From: Marinobacter sp.
GTDB taxonomy: Bacteria; Pseudomonadota; Gammaproteobacteria; Pseudomonadales; Oleiphilaceae
Reading direction: 5' to 3'
Assembly: GCA_022565395.1 (NCBI GenBank)
Contig: JAIUMV010000026.1
Coordinates: forward strand, 1-52,994
Length of the DNA stretch: 52,994 nt
Both the position numbers and the translations under genes were made by a program. How positions within the stretch are numbered: the stretch's first letter is position 1; the number at the start of each line of letters is the position of its first letter. Positions 32,943 through 42,523 of this stretch are shown here, one piece after another. The notes beneath the pieces are model-generated. The model made no database searches. It was not told the DNA's origin and saw only the letters and a program-made list of their open reading frames with translations.

Positions 32943-32965
32943 CATCGTGACCGCTGGTCATGATG
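32943..32965. promoter_or_regulatory. palindromic operator, probable TetR autoregulatory site
   Basis: CATCGTGACC and GGTCATGATG are inverted repeats matching at nine of ten positions around a 3-base centre; the inner TGACC/GGTCA arms are perfect. It lies 16 bases before the tetR start and directly after a candidate -10 element. Size and position fit a TetR dimer site. Confidence 0.7.
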
Positions 32966-32980
32966 TGACGAAGGGTCAAA

Positions 32981-33682
32981 ATGGTGTTGTTTGCGAACGA
33001 GAGGATGGATGCCACCGGCATGGGATATCAAGATCAGGTGTTTGCCCAGCGCGAGCAGTTGCTGCTGACAACTGCGCGTGAATTGTTCCTGGCCCATGGC
33101 TGGGAACAGGTGAGTGTTGCCCGGGTAGCGGAGGCGGCTGGTATAGGAAAGGGTACGGTGTACCGGCACTTTCCCACCAAAGAGGCCATCTATGCGCAAT
33201 TGGTGTTGGCCTTCTCCCGGCGTTGCCTGGAGACCTACCGGCAGATGCCCGCCGAGGCCAACCCATTGTTGACCATGCACCGTATCATCCGTCGCGCTTT
33301 TGACCTGATGAACGCCAATCGGATGGAGGTGCAGTTGTGCCTGCACTGCGAGCGCCCGGAGTTTCAGGACCGGCTGGATGATGCATACCGGGCTCGCTTC
33401 CGTGAGCTGGATCAGGATTACTTTGACCTTTTCAATGGCCTGGCGGGGGAAGCTGTGGCCGGGGGGCTGCTGAAACTGGGCTCTGTGGAAGAGGTGCATT
33501 CGGGGGTGGAAACCGCCTTTCACGGGGTGATGACCCGTATTGCCATCGGCGGTTTTGGTGCCTGTTACGGGCCCGAGACCATGGAAAGTTACTTTGATCA
33601 TGTGGCTGACTTCCTGATGGCGGGGATCGTTGGCACATCACAGGATGCATGGAAAAGAGGGATCGCGTTATGTCGAACATGA
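32981..33682 (+). CDS. TetR-family transcriptional regulator
   Basis: This 233-residue regulator has an N-terminal helix-turn-helix (ARELFLAHGWEQVSVARVAEAAGIGKGTVYRHFPTKEAI split over residues about 30-68) and a helical ligand domain. It is the first gene of an operon with a membrane-fusion protein and an RND pump, so it most likely represses them until an effector binds (family knowledge plus context). ATG 32981 follows AAGGG by five bases; an in-frame ATG at 33005 has poorly spaced GAGAGG. The 3' end overlaps the next gene by 13 bases. Confidence 0.9.
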   Translation: MVLFANERMDATGMGYQDQVFAQREQLLLTTARELFLAHGWEQVSVARVAEAAGIGKGTVYRHFPTKEAIYAQLVLAFSRRCLETYRQMPAEANPLLTMHRIIRRAFDLMNANRMEVQLCLHCERPEFQDRLDDAYRARFRELDQDYFDLFNGLAGEAVAGGLLKLGSVEEVHSGVETAFHGVMTRIAIGGFGACYGPETMESYFDHVADFLMAGIVGTSQDAWKRGIALCRT

Positions 33683-34758
33683 AATTGGGCTCCATCGGTC
33701 TGTCGATCATCCTCGCCATGATACTGGTGATCTGGATGGCCAGCGGTGAGGTGAACACCGCCCAGATTGACCGGACTGATGTCTGGGAGGAGCCGGTTGA
33801 GCGCAAGGTAAGCGTCGAGGTAGAAACTCTCGCTGCGTCCCCTTTCCAGCCAGAGCTGGTGATTCAGGGGCAGGTCAGTGCCTGGCAGCAGGTAGAAGTC
33901 CGGGCACAGGTCAGCGGTGTGGTGGAGTTGTTGCCTGTTGCTCTGGGCCAGCGGGTCAGCGCAGGTGATATCTTGTTGCGTTTGTCGCAGGATGATCGTC
34001 TGTCAACCCTGCAGCAGGCCGAAGCCCGCTTCCGTCAAGCCGAGGCCGACTTACGGGGTGCCCGGCAGCTTCGAGGTAACCAATTGATATCCGAGGCGGA
34101 AGTCTTCCGTCTTGAGAGTGAGCTGGCGGGCGCCCAGGCGCAGCTTACAGCCGCCCGTCTGGCGGTTGAGCATCTAACGCCCAAGGCACCTTTTGCGGGT
34201 GTTGTGGATCGTCGCCACGTGGAGCTGGGTGACTATGTTCAGCCCGGGCAAACCCTGGTTCATCTGGTTAATACCGAGCGGCTGAAGATACAGGGGCAGG
34301 TACCGCAGCAGAGCATTGGCAATTTGTCAGAGGGCCAGACCATACGGGCGTTCCTGGCTGATGGACGGCATTTGGATGCGCGTATTACCTTTGTGGCAAG
34401 CAGCGCCGAATCCAGCACCCGCAGTTTCAGAATAGAGGCAGAAGCAGATAACCCCCATGGTCTGCGTCTCGCTGGTGCCAGTGCAACCTTGCGTATCGCG
34501 CTGGAGCCGCGTTTGGCCAGTTACCTTTCGCCTGCCTATCTCAGCCTGAATGATGACGGTCGGCTGGGTGTCAAACACGTGGATGGGGACGGGCGCGTGC
34601 AGTTTACGACGGTCACCCTGCTCAGCGCGGGTACGGATGGTGCCTGGGTGGAGGGTTTGCCCTTTGAGACCCGGCTGATCACTCAGGGCGGTGGTTTTGT
34701 CAGCGTTGGCCAGAAAGTCACCGCCGTTACACGACGTGCCTCACCGGATGAGGGCTAG
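33670..34758 (+). CDS. RND efflux periplasmic adaptor (membrane fusion protein)
   Basis: This 362-residue HlyD/AcrA-type adaptor has an N-terminal membrane anchor (about residues 5-27), the first lipoyl half (VSAWQQVEVRAQVSGVVELL), a helical hairpin (ARFRQAEADLRGARQL to LAGAQAQLTAARLAVEHL), the second lipoyl half (TPKAPFAGVVDRRHVELGDYVQPGQ) and a beta-barrel domain. There is no lipobox Cys. ATG 33670 follows AAGAGGGA at good spacing; the other in-frame ATGs at 33649 and 33679 are less well placed. It overlaps tetR and lies three bases before the pump gene. Confidence 0.92.
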   Translation: MSNMKLGSIGLSIILAMILVIWMASGEVNTAQIDRTDVWEEPVERKVSVEVETLAASPFQPELVIQGQVSAWQQVEVRAQVSGVVELLPVALGQRVSAGDILLRLSQDDRLSTLQQAEARFRQAEADLRGARQLRGNQLISEAEVFRLESELAGAQAQLTAARLAVEHLTPKAPFAGVVDRRHVELGDYVQPGQTLVHLVNTERLKIQGQVPQQSIGNLSEGQTIRAFLADGRHLDARITFVASSAESSTRSFRIEAEADNPHGLRLAGASATLRIALEPRLASYLSPAYLSLNDDGRLGVKHVDGDGRVQFTTVTLLSAGTDGAWVEGLPFETRLITQGGGFVSVGQKVTAVTRRASPDEG

Positions 34759-34761
34759 GCA

Positions 34762-37700
34762 ATGCGCACTTTGATCTACGCTGCCCTGAACCGCAGCCGT
34801 ACCACCCTGCTGACCCTGCTGTTCCTGCTGGTTGGCGGTATGGCTGCTTTTGTCATCATTCCCAAGGAGGCCAATCCGGACGTCACCATCCCCATGGTGT
34901 ACATATCGCTCTCGCTGGATGGCATCAGCCCGGAGGATGCCGAGCGGTTGCTGGTCAGGCCCATGGAGCAGGAGCTCAGATCCCTGGAGGGCATCAAGGA
35001 GATGCGCAGCACCTCCTCTGAGGGGCACGCCTCGGTTTTGTTGGAGTTTGATGCCGGTTTCAATCCGGACAAGGCGTTACAGGATGTCCGCGAGAAGGTG
35101 GACACGGCCCGCAGCAAGTTGCCCTCTGAGGCGGATGAGCCACGGGTAAACGAAATTAACGTCGCGCTGTTTCCCATTATGTCCATCGGCCTCTCCGGCC
35201 CTCTGTCAGAACAGGAGCTGATTTATATTGCTCGCCAGCTGCAGGAGGCTATCGAAGGTCTTCCCCAGGTGCTTGAAGTCACCATCGGTGGCGAGCGGGA
35301 AGACCTGCTGGAAGTGGTAGTGGACCCGCAGATACTGGAAAGCTACGGCATTGATTACGACCAGCTGGGCCTGCTGGTGGCCCGCAACAACCGGTTGGTG
35401 GCAGCTGGGAGCCTGGATACCGGCGCTGGCCGCATGGCCATGAAGGTGCCGGGGGTGATTGAGACCATTGAAGATGTCATGCGCATGCCTATCAAGGTGG
35501 ATGGCGATGTGGTGGTGACCTTCGGCGACGTGGCCACCCTGCAACGGGGCTTCCGGGACCCGACGGGTTTTGCCCGTATCAATGGTGAGCCGGCGCTGGT
35601 GCTGGATGTGTCGAAGCGCTCCGGTGCCAACATCATTGAGACCGTGGAACGGGTCAAGGCCCTGCTGGCATATGCCGAACCTCAGTTGCCGGAAGAGCTG
35701 GATATCCGTTTCATCATGGACCAGTCTCAGGATGTCCGTGATATTCTCAGCGATCTTCTCAACAACGTACTGACGGCCATTGTGCTGGTGATTATCGTCA
35801 TCATCGCCACCATGGGGCCGCGCTCCGCGTTGCTGGTGGGACTTACCATTCCTGGGGCTTTTCTCACCGGCATCCTGCTGATCTGGGGGTTGGGCTTTAC
35901 CCTCAACATTGTGGTGCTTTTCAGTCTGATTCTGGTAGCCGGTATGCTGGTGGACGGGGCCATCGTGGTGTCTGAGCTGGCAGATCGTAACCTGTCCGAA
36001 GGCATGTCCCCCGGCAAGGCCTGGGGGGAGGCGGCCAGCCGCATGTCCTGGCCGGTGATCGCCTCGACGGCCACCACCCTGGCGGTGTTTATGCCCTTGC
36101 TGTTCTGGCCGGGTGTCGTGGGGGAGTTCATGAAGTACCTGCCCATTACGGTCATCCTCTGCTTGCTGGCGTCTCTGGTGATGGCGCTGGTGTTTCTGCC
36201 GGTGATGGGGGCTGTCAGCGGTGGCAAGCGGCCCCGGGCCGTGCCGGAGAAAACCTGGGTGGGCAGTATCTACCGCCGGTCGCTGACCTGGTTGTTGCAG
36301 CGCCCCTTCCTCACCTTAATGGGGATGCTGGTACTGGTGGGGCTGATCTATGCGGCCTATGGCCGTTTCAATCACGGTGTTGAGTTCTTCCCCGATGTGG
36401 AGCCGGACTCCGCCCAGGTGTTGGTACGTGCCCGTGGTGACCTGTCCGTTTACGAACGTGATGCGTTACTGCGTTCGGTTGAGCAGCGTCTGCTCGGCAT
36501 GAAAGAGGTCCGCGCACTGTATGCCCGGTCCATGGTGAGCGCGGGGCACAGTATGCCGCTGGATACCATTGGTGCACTGCAGTTCCAGTTTGTGGAATGG
36601 CATCAGCGCCGCCCTGCCGAAGCCATCCTGTCTGAATTGCGGGAGCGCACGTCGGATATCGCCGGTATTGAGCTGGAGTTCCGCAAACAGGAGGAAGGCC
36701 CCGGTGCGGGTAAACCCATCGAACTGCGTGTCAGCGGTGCCAACACTCGTGCCTTGAATGACCATGTGGAAGCTCTGCGCCGAACCATGAACAGTCTGGG
36801 TGGCTTTGTGGATCTGGAGGACGATCGTAGCTTGCCGGGCATTGAATGGCGCCTGCAGGTGGACCGTGAGCGGGCCGCCCAGTACGGCGCTGATGTGTTG
36901 ACCGTGGGGAATGCGGTACGCCTGGTGACCAATGGGTTGGTGCTGGCCACCTATCGCCCCGAAGATGTCAGGGATGAAGTGGACATTGTCGTACGTATGC
37001 CCAGAAACTGGCGATCGCTGGATCAGTTTGAGCGCCTCACCATCAGCACGTCCCGTGGCCAGGTGCCGCTGTCCTACTTTGTCAGTCTGGAGCCCGGTCC
37101 CAAAACGGGCACCCTGTACCGGGTCAACAGCCAGCGTACGCTGACGCTGAAAGCGGATGTGGCCAGCGGCTATCAGGCGGATGAGCGGCTGCGGGCCTTG
37201 CGGGAAGCGCTGCCTGAGGCGCCGGAGGGCGTTGCCATCAGTTTTGCCGGGCAGGATGAAGAGCAGCAGGAAGCCGCCCTGTTCCTGATAACGGCGTTCT
37301 TTGTTGCTATCGCTTTGATGCTGTTGATCCTGGTAACGCAATTCAACAGTGTGTACCAGGCCCTGTTGATCCTGTCGGCTATTGTGTTGTCAACGGCGGG
37401 GGTGTTGCTGGGTCTGTTGCTCAATGGTCAGTCATTCGGCATCGTAATGGTGGGCATGGGCATCATTGCCCTGGCGGGTATTGTGGTGAATAACAATATC
37501 GTCCTGATTGACACCTACAACCAGATGCGCCGGGACGAGGGTATGGATGCTTATACCGCAGCGCTGGAAACCGGGTGTCTGCGTCTGCGTCCCGTACTTT
37601 TGACGGCGATCACCACCATTCTTGGTCTGATGCCCATGGTGTTGAGCGTCAACGTCGATCTGCTGACGCCTTCACTGGGCTTGGGCGCGCCTTCGACCCA

Positions 37701-37899
37701 ATGGTGGACACAGCTGTCCAGTGCCATTGCCGGCGGGCTGGCGTTCGCTACCATTCTGACCCTGCTGCTGACGCCAGCCTTGCTGGTGTTGGGGGATCGT
37801 TGTAGTGCCTGGTTCCGCGCTGCCTGGGCGTTTCTGAAGTCGTTGGCATCGTCAGGGGCGCCGCCAGTGGGGGATGAGCGTGGCAAGGGCGCGCCCTAG
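34762..37899 (+). CDS. RND-family efflux pump permease
   Basis: This 1045-residue inner-membrane proton-driven transporter has the 12-helix RND layout with two large periplasmic loops, ending GLAFATILTLLLTPALLVLG in the last helix. Helix 4 reads LVAGMLVDGAIVVSE: the first Asp of the usual VDD proton-relay pair is present but the second is Gly. This single-Asp pattern occurs in some RND branches, and helix 10 has GIVVNNNIVLID. The pump works with the adaptor just upstream; no TolC-type gene is adjacent. Substrate is unknown. Its stop overlaps the convergent acetyltransferase gene by four bases. Confidence 0.93.
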   Translation: MRTLIYAALNRSRTTLLTLLFLLVGGMAAFVIIPKEANPDVTIPMVYISLSLDGISPEDAERLLVRPMEQELRSLEGIKEMRSTSSEGHASVLLEFDAGFNPDKALQDVREKVDTARSKLPSEADEPRVNEINVALFPIMSIGLSGPLSEQELIYIARQLQEAIEGLPQVLEVTIGGEREDLLEVVVDPQILESYGIDYDQLGLLVARNNRLVAAGSLDTGAGRMAMKVPGVIETIEDVMRMPIKVDGDVVVTFGDVATLQRGFRDPTGFARINGEPALVLDVSKRSGANIIETVERVKALLAYAEPQLPEELDIRFIMDQSQDVRDILSDLLNNVLTAIVLVIIVIIATMGPRSALLVGLTIPGAFLTGILLIWGLGFTLNIVVLFSLILVAGMLVDGAIVVSELADRNLSEGMSPGKAWGEAASRMSWPVIASTATTLAVFMPLLFWPGVVGEFMKYLPITVILCLLASLVMALVFLPVMGAVSGGKRPRAVPEKTWVGSIYRRSLTWLLQRPFLTLMGMLVLVGLIYAAYGRFNHGVEFFPDVEPDSAQVLVRARGDLSVYERDALLRSVEQRLLGMKEVRALYARSMVSAGHSMPLDTIGALQFQFVEWHQRRPAEAILSELRERTSDIAGIELEFRKQEEGPGAGKPIELRVSGANTRALNDHVEALRRTMNSLGGFVDLEDDRSLPGIEWRLQVDRERAAQYGADVLTVGNAVRLVTNGLVLATYRPEDVRDEVDIVVRMPRNWRSLDQFERLTISTSRGQVPLSYFVSLEPGPKTGTLYRVNSQRTLTLKADVASGYQADERLRALREALPEAPEGVAISFAGQDEEQQEAALFLITAFFVAIALMLLILVTQFNSVYQALLILSAIVLSTAGVLLGLLLNGQSFGIVMVGMGIIALAGIVVNNNIVLIDTYNQMRRDEGMDAYTAALETGCLRLRPVLLTAITTILGLMPMVLSVNVDLLTPSLGLGAPSTQWWTQLSSAIAGGLAFATILTLLLTPALLVLGDRCSAWFRAAWAFLKSLASSGAPPVGDERGKGAP

Positions 37900-38495
37900 T
37901 CAGCTATTGCCAGCCCCTTGGCCCAGAATTGCATAAGTTTGGGTGATGGTTGCTGAGCGCCCACATCGGTCCAGCTGTAATGTGTCTGCAGTCCTGGCAT
38001 TCTGGCGTAACCCCGGTTACGCCAGAAGTCGTCAAGGGGCTTATAGTCATGGGGGCGGGCAGGGTGATCCGTATCCCGGACGACCGCACAAAACACCGTG
38101 TACCTGAAGCCCTTTGCCCGGGCGTGTGCCTCCCGGTGATCAAAAAACGCGACACCAATGCCCTGCCCTCTGTAGGCGGGTAAAAGCACCGACTCACCAA
38201 AGTAAAAAATGGTGTCAGGGTCCCAGTCTGCCTGTTCAAAGGGAGCTCTGAATTCTGGCGTTTCGTCCGCCATGGGGATGCCCGTGGCAGCCCCCACCAC
38301 CCGGTCCCGATCCAGTGCCAACACGAACAGGCTGCCAGGCGAGCGTGCGTAGGTTGCAAGGTAGCGCTGCTCATAGCTTGCGCTGCCTTCATACAGGTAG
38401 GGGAAATCCCTGAAAACTCTCATCCGCAGGGCCGCAATCTTGTCAAGGTAGGGAGAGATCTCTTTGCCGGTGATGCATTTGAACGTGATAGTCAC
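37896..38495 (-). CDS. GNAT-family N-acetyltransferase
   Basis: This 199-residue protein has the GNAT acetyl-CoA-binding motif LLPAYRGQGIGVAFFDHRE (R/Q-x-x-G-x-G) near residue 112, preceded by the strand VVGAATGIP. Substrate is unknown. The start codon appears to be GTG 38495, with AGGAG about 11 bases upstream; the next Met lies 24 codons in, within the fold. It is convergent with the pump gene. Confidence 0.85.
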   Translation of the reverse strand: MTITFKCITGKEISPYLDKIAALRMRVFRDFPYLYEGSASYEQRYLATYARSPGSLFVLALDRDRVVGAATGIPMADETPEFRAPFEQADWDPDTIFYFGESVLLPAYRGQGIGVAFFDHREAHARAKGFRYTVFCAVVRDTDHPARPHDYKPLDDFWRNRGYARMPGLQTHYSWTDVGAQQPSPKLMQFWAKGLAIAD

Positions 38496-38706
38496 TTTTA
38501 TCAGGAGCTCCTAAGGTCTTGTCTTTCGCGGCCAATTCATTATCTGTGCAATAAACTGTAATGGAGTGTAGTAATCTGGTTTTTGTTTGAACAAATTAGA
38601 GCTAGCGCACAGAATATAAGCAATACTGTTTTTGGCAGGCAGGCGCAACAGGCCAAAAGGTTTTGCGTGTCTGGCAGACGCAGCCTGAAAACACTTATAA
38701 AAATAA

Positions 38707-40593
38707 ATGGATAGCTTCATGCCGTTGCGTACACTGTTTGTACTGTGGGGCTTTTTATTGGCTTGGCCAGCGTTGGCAGAACCGGTGCCCTGGGGTGCCC
38801 ACTCCCATCGTATTTCTGCGGCTCACTATGTTGAGTACTGGCGCGACGATGATCAGAACACCTCGATGTCGGAGGTGCTGGCACTCGGCGATCAGGCCTG
38901 GCGACGCAACACTGCGGACGAAATCAACCTCGGCTATACCACGACCCCTCACTGGTTCCGCACCAGCCTGGTAAACCAGAGCAATCAGCCCCTGACCATC
39001 CTTCTCGAGCTGGCATATCCGGTGCTGGATTACGTGGATGTGTACCTGATACGTGATGGCCTGGTGGTGCGCCATTACGAGATGGGTGACAAGGTGCCTT
39101 TCTATGAGCGGCCCATCAAACACCGACACTTTGCGGTACCGCTGGAGGCTGAGCCCGGCGAGGTGCTGGATATTTTGCTCCGGGTACAGACCACCAGCTC
39201 TCTGCAAGTGCCACTCACCTTCTGGCGCCCCGATACCTTCTTTGCTGCCAATCAGTCCATCTCACTTTTTGAGGGTATGTATTACGGCATTTTCGTGGTG
39301 ATGGTGCTCTACAACCTGTTTGTTTTCCTGGCGGTAGGTGAGCGCAGTTTCTTGTATTACGTGGGCTTTATCACGGCCATGCCGTTGTTTATTGCCAGCC
39401 TGCATGGTGTTTCTTTCCAGTACTTGTGGCCCAACGCTGTGTGGTGGAATGACCAAGCCATCATCTTCTTTCTCAGTGCGGTAGTGGTGTTTATAACCCT
39501 GTTCGCCAAGAAATTTATGGCGGTGAGGGACACCAACCACCGGGTACTCAACCGCATAATGTTGCTGATGGTGGGTATTGGCGGGCTGGGGGTTTTCAGT
39601 GCATTTCTGGTGCCCTACGGGCATACCATACGCCCGACCATTTTGGTGGCAGGATTCGGCTGCCTGATGATCCTTGTGGTTGGTATTGTCCGTGCGTGGC
39701 AGGGCAACGTGGCGGCGCGTTACTTCACGACGGCGTGGCTGGTCATGTTGTTTGGCGGGATTATGCTGGCCTTGAGCAAGGTGGGGGCCATACCCCGTAA
39801 CGGCTTGACGGAGAACTCCGTACAGGTGGGTTCGGCTATCGGCGTTATTCTGCTGTCCATGGCGCTGGCTGACCGCCTTAACAGGGAGAAGAAAGCGGCA
39901 TTTGAGGCCCAGCAACGGTTGTTCCGGGAGGAGCGCAAGGTACGGCTGGAGCAGGAGAAATCATTGCAATTCCAGCAGGAAGCCAACGCGTTACTGGAAC
40001 AACGGGTGCAGGAGCGCACAAAGGACCTGGAAACCCTCAATCAGCGCTTGCAGGAGCTCAATGCCACGGATGCCCTGACCGGTTTGCGTAACCGTGGCCA
40101 TTTTGATCAGATCTTTACTCAGGCTTGTGTGAAAGGTTTCCGCTTTGCGCGCTCGGTGTCCCTGCTGGTGCTGGATATCGATCACTTCAAGAAATTCAAT
40201 GACACCTATGGCCACCTGGTGGGCGATGACTGCCTGCAGATGGTGGCCGATTGCATCAAGCATCACGTAACCCGCCCGCAGGATCTGGCAGCGCGTTACG
40301 GTGGTGAGGAGTTTGTCGTACTGTTGCCGGATACCCCGCAGGAAGGTGCCGTGCGGGTTGCTGAACGCATCCGTAAAGAGTTGGAGAGCACTGACTTCCG
40401 CGTGGGCGACAAGGTGCTGCGATTAACACTGAGCATTGGCGTTGCTACCGCCGTTCCCAAACAGGCGGACATTACCAAAAGCCTGTTCAAAGCGGCGGAC
40501 TCGGCACTGTATGAAGCGAAAGAAGCCGGCCGCAATCGGGTGGCTATTTACGCGGACACTAACGAAATTGACATTCAGGAGGGGGTTAAATGA
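38707..40593 (+). CDS. 7TMR-DISM diguanylate cyclase (first of tandem pair)
   Basis: This 628-residue membrane enzyme makes c-di-GMP. It has a signal peptide (cleavage near WPALA), an extracellular 7TMR-DISMED2-like domain (about 30-165, with GYTTTPHWFRTSL), seven membrane helices (about 185-395), a coiled coil rich in Glu/Arg/Gln (about 400-450) and a GGDEF domain (455-620). The active site is RYGGEEFVVLLPD, and RPQD five residues before it is the inhibitory I-site (RxxD). The start could be 38707 or 38719; the latter gives the better signal peptide. The next gene overlaps by four bases and is a paralogue. Confidence 0.92.
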   Translation: MDSFMPLRTLFVLWGFLLAWPALAEPVPWGAHSHRISAAHYVEYWRDDDQNTSMSEVLALGDQAWRRNTADEINLGYTTTPHWFRTSLVNQSNQPLTILLELAYPVLDYVDVYLIRDGLVVRHYEMGDKVPFYERPIKHRHFAVPLEAEPGEVLDILLRVQTTSSLQVPLTFWRPDTFFAANQSISLFEGMYYGIFVVMVLYNLFVFLAVGERSFLYYVGFITAMPLFIASLHGVSFQYLWPNAVWWNDQAIIFFLSAVVVFITLFAKKFMAVRDTNHRVLNRIMLLMVGIGGLGVFSAFLVPYGHTIRPTILVAGFGCLMILVVGIVRAWQGNVAARYFTTAWLVMLFGGIMLALSKVGAIPRNGLTENSVQVGSAIGVILLSMALADRLNREKKAAFEAQQRLFREERKVRLEQEKSLQFQQEANALLEQRVQERTKDLETLNQRLQELNATDALTGLRNRGHFDQIFTQACVKGFRFARSVSLLVLDIDHFKKFNDTYGHLVGDDCLQMVADCIKHHVTRPQDLAARYGGEEFVVLLPDTPQEGAVRVAERIRKELESTDFRVGDKVLRLTLSIGVATAVPKQADITKSLFKAADSALYEAKEAGRNRVAIYADTNEIDIQEGVK

Positions 40594-42470
40594 TGCGCTG
40601 GCTGTGGTGGTGTTTAATGTTGCTGGCGTTGATGCAATCGCCCCTGCAGGCTGCAACCCTGAGCTGGGACAACCGTTTCCACCAAATGACCGCGTCTCAC
40701 CATGTGGAGTATTGGCGGGACGACACGGGTGAGGCAGGTATTGATAACGTTAGCCAGTTGCCCGACGCGGCCTGGACCCAGAATCCCGGTGCCGAAGTCA
40801 ATCTGGGGTATACCGATGCCATCTACTGGTTTCGTACCCGTATCCGTAATGACAGCCCGGGTGCTGCCTCCCTGTTTTTGGAGATAGCCTATCCGGTCAT
40901 CGACTACATTGATGCGTTTGTCTTCAGTGCCGACGGCCTGACAGGTGTCTATCGCATGGGGGACAAATATCCTTTCTTCGAACGCCCGGTGCAGCACCGT
41001 AACTTTGTTATTCCCCTGGATATGGAGCCAGGGGCGGGGGTCAGTGTTTTTCTGCGGGTAGACACCACAAGCTCCATGCAGGTGCCACTCAACCTCTGGC
41101 GCCCGGATGCCTTCTTTGCCTCGGAGCAGTCCCGGCTGCTGTTTGAAGGTATTTACTACGGCATCGTGTTGGTGATGGTGCTGTATAACCTGTTTGTATT
41201 TTTTGCCGTGGGTGAGCGCAGCTTTCTTTACTATGTGGGCTTTATCGCGGCCATGCCCCTGTTCCTCGCCAGTCTCCATGGTTTGAGTTTCCAGTACCTT
41301 TGGCCGCAGGCGGTATGGTGGAATGATCAATCCATTATCTTTTTCCTGAATGCGGTGGTGTTGTTTGGCCTGCTGTTCACAACACGCTTTATTTCCGTAA
41401 CGCCTCAGCAGCACCCGGTAATGAACCGCCTGCTGCTGGCGCTGACGGTACTGGGGGGGATCGGGGTGGTATGTGCCCTGTTTGTACCCTACAAGCATAT
41501 GATCCTGCCCACCATTCTGGTGGCAGCGGCCACCTGTGTCGCAGCCTTGATTGTCAGCGTTGTACGCCTTATGCGGGGAGATGTGGCCGCTCGCTATTTC
41601 ACAACCGCCTGGGTCTTCATGTTGCTGGGGGGTATTCTGCTAGCACTAAGCAAGTTTGCGGCTTTGCCCCGTAACCTGTTCACCGAGAATGCCACCCAGG
41701 TGGGATCTGCGCTGGGGGTGATTCTGCTATCCATCGCCCTGGCAGATCGCCTGAACAGGGAGAAGCGGGCCGCCTATGAGGCTCAGCAGAAGCTGTTCCG
41801 GGAGGAGCGCAAAGCGCGCATGGCACAGGAAAAGTCCCTGCGTATGCAGCAGGAGGCCAATGCCTTGCTGGAACAGCGGGTGGAGGAGCGCACCCGTGAT
41901 CTGGCGGTGCTTAACGAACGCTTGCTGGAACTTAATGCCACCGATAACCTGACGGGCCTAAAAAATCGCGCCCACTTTGACAAAGTGTTCAGCTCTGCCT
42001 GTGTGAAGGCCTATCGGTTTGGTCAGCCGCTGTCATTGCTGGTGTTGGATATCGATCACTTCAAGCGCTTCAATGATACCTACGGCCATCTGGTCGGAGA
42101 CGACTGCCTGCAGATGGTGGCTCAGTCCATCAAGCAGTTTGTAACCCGGCCCCAGGATGTGGCTGCCCGCTACGGTGGTGAGGAGTTTGTGGTTGTGTTG
42201 CCGGATACACCGGAAGAGGGCGCCGTAAGGGTAGCCGAGCGTATCCGCCGTGAGATTGAACATACCGAGTTTCAGGTGGCCGATGAGGTATTGCGGCTCA
42301 CCGTGAGCGTTGGTGTGGTGTCAGTGGTACCCCATGGCGCGGACGAAACCAAAGCCATTTTCAAACGGGCAGATGAAGCGCTTTATGAAGCCAAGGGTGC
42401 GGGCCGCAACCGGGTAGTGGTGAGTTGGGTGTCAGACGGACACGCTGCGATGCAGCCTGCCCCCTCCTAA
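40590..42470 (+). CDS. 7TMR-DISM diguanylate cyclase (second of tandem pair)
   Basis: This 626-residue paralogue of the preceding gene has the same order of domains and shares long identical runs such as VEYWRDD, FVFF/LAVGERSFLYYVGFI, LFREERK and FNDTYGHLVGDDCLQMV. It has a signal peptide ending near LQAAT, the DISMED2-like domain, seven membrane helices, a coiled coil and GGDEF with RYGGEEFVVVLPD and an intact RPQD I-site. The ATGA overlap with the first copy shows coupled translation. Differences lie mostly in the sensor part, suggesting divergence in ligand. Confidence 0.92.
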   Translation: MMRWLWWCLMLLALMQSPLQAATLSWDNRFHQMTASHHVEYWRDDTGEAGIDNVSQLPDAAWTQNPGAEVNLGYTDAIYWFRTRIRNDSPGAASLFLEIAYPVIDYIDAFVFSADGLTGVYRMGDKYPFFERPVQHRNFVIPLDMEPGAGVSVFLRVDTTSSMQVPLNLWRPDAFFASEQSRLLFEGIYYGIVLVMVLYNLFVFFAVGERSFLYYVGFIAAMPLFLASLHGLSFQYLWPQAVWWNDQSIIFFLNAVVLFGLLFTTRFISVTPQQHPVMNRLLLALTVLGGIGVVCALFVPYKHMILPTILVAAATCVAALIVSVVRLMRGDVAARYFTTAWVFMLLGGILLALSKFAALPRNLFTENATQVGSALGVILLSIALADRLNREKRAAYEAQQKLFREERKARMAQEKSLRMQQEANALLEQRVEERTRDLAVLNERLLELNATDNLTGLKNRAHFDKVFSSACVKAYRFGQPLSLLVLDIDHFKRFNDTYGHLVGDDCLQMVAQSIKQFVTRPQDVAARYGGEEFVVVLPDTPEEGAVRVAERIRREIEHTEFQVADEVLRLTVSVGVVSVVPHGADETKAIFKRADEALYEAKGAGRNRVVVSWVSDGHAAMQPAPS

Positions 42471-42483
42471 CCAGAGTAACCTG

Positions 42484-42512
42484 CCAGAGGGCCTCGCGGA
42501 GAGGCTCTCTGG
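42484..42512. terminator. hairpin between convergent genes
   Basis: CCAGAGGGCCTC and GAGGCTCTCTGG form a 12-bp stem with one mismatch and a five-base loop, 14 bp after the second cyclase stop and 12 bp from the amidase stop. No T-run follows on either strand, so it may be only a weak or factor-assisted terminator. Confidence 0.5.
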
Positions 42513-42523
42513 CTACTGCGGCT

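Noticed and set aside
38496-38706. Possible riboswitch or FliA promoter upstream of the tandem cyclases
   Set aside because: The gap has AT-rich stretches and partial inverted words, but no motif with correct spacing or conserved core that I can support.
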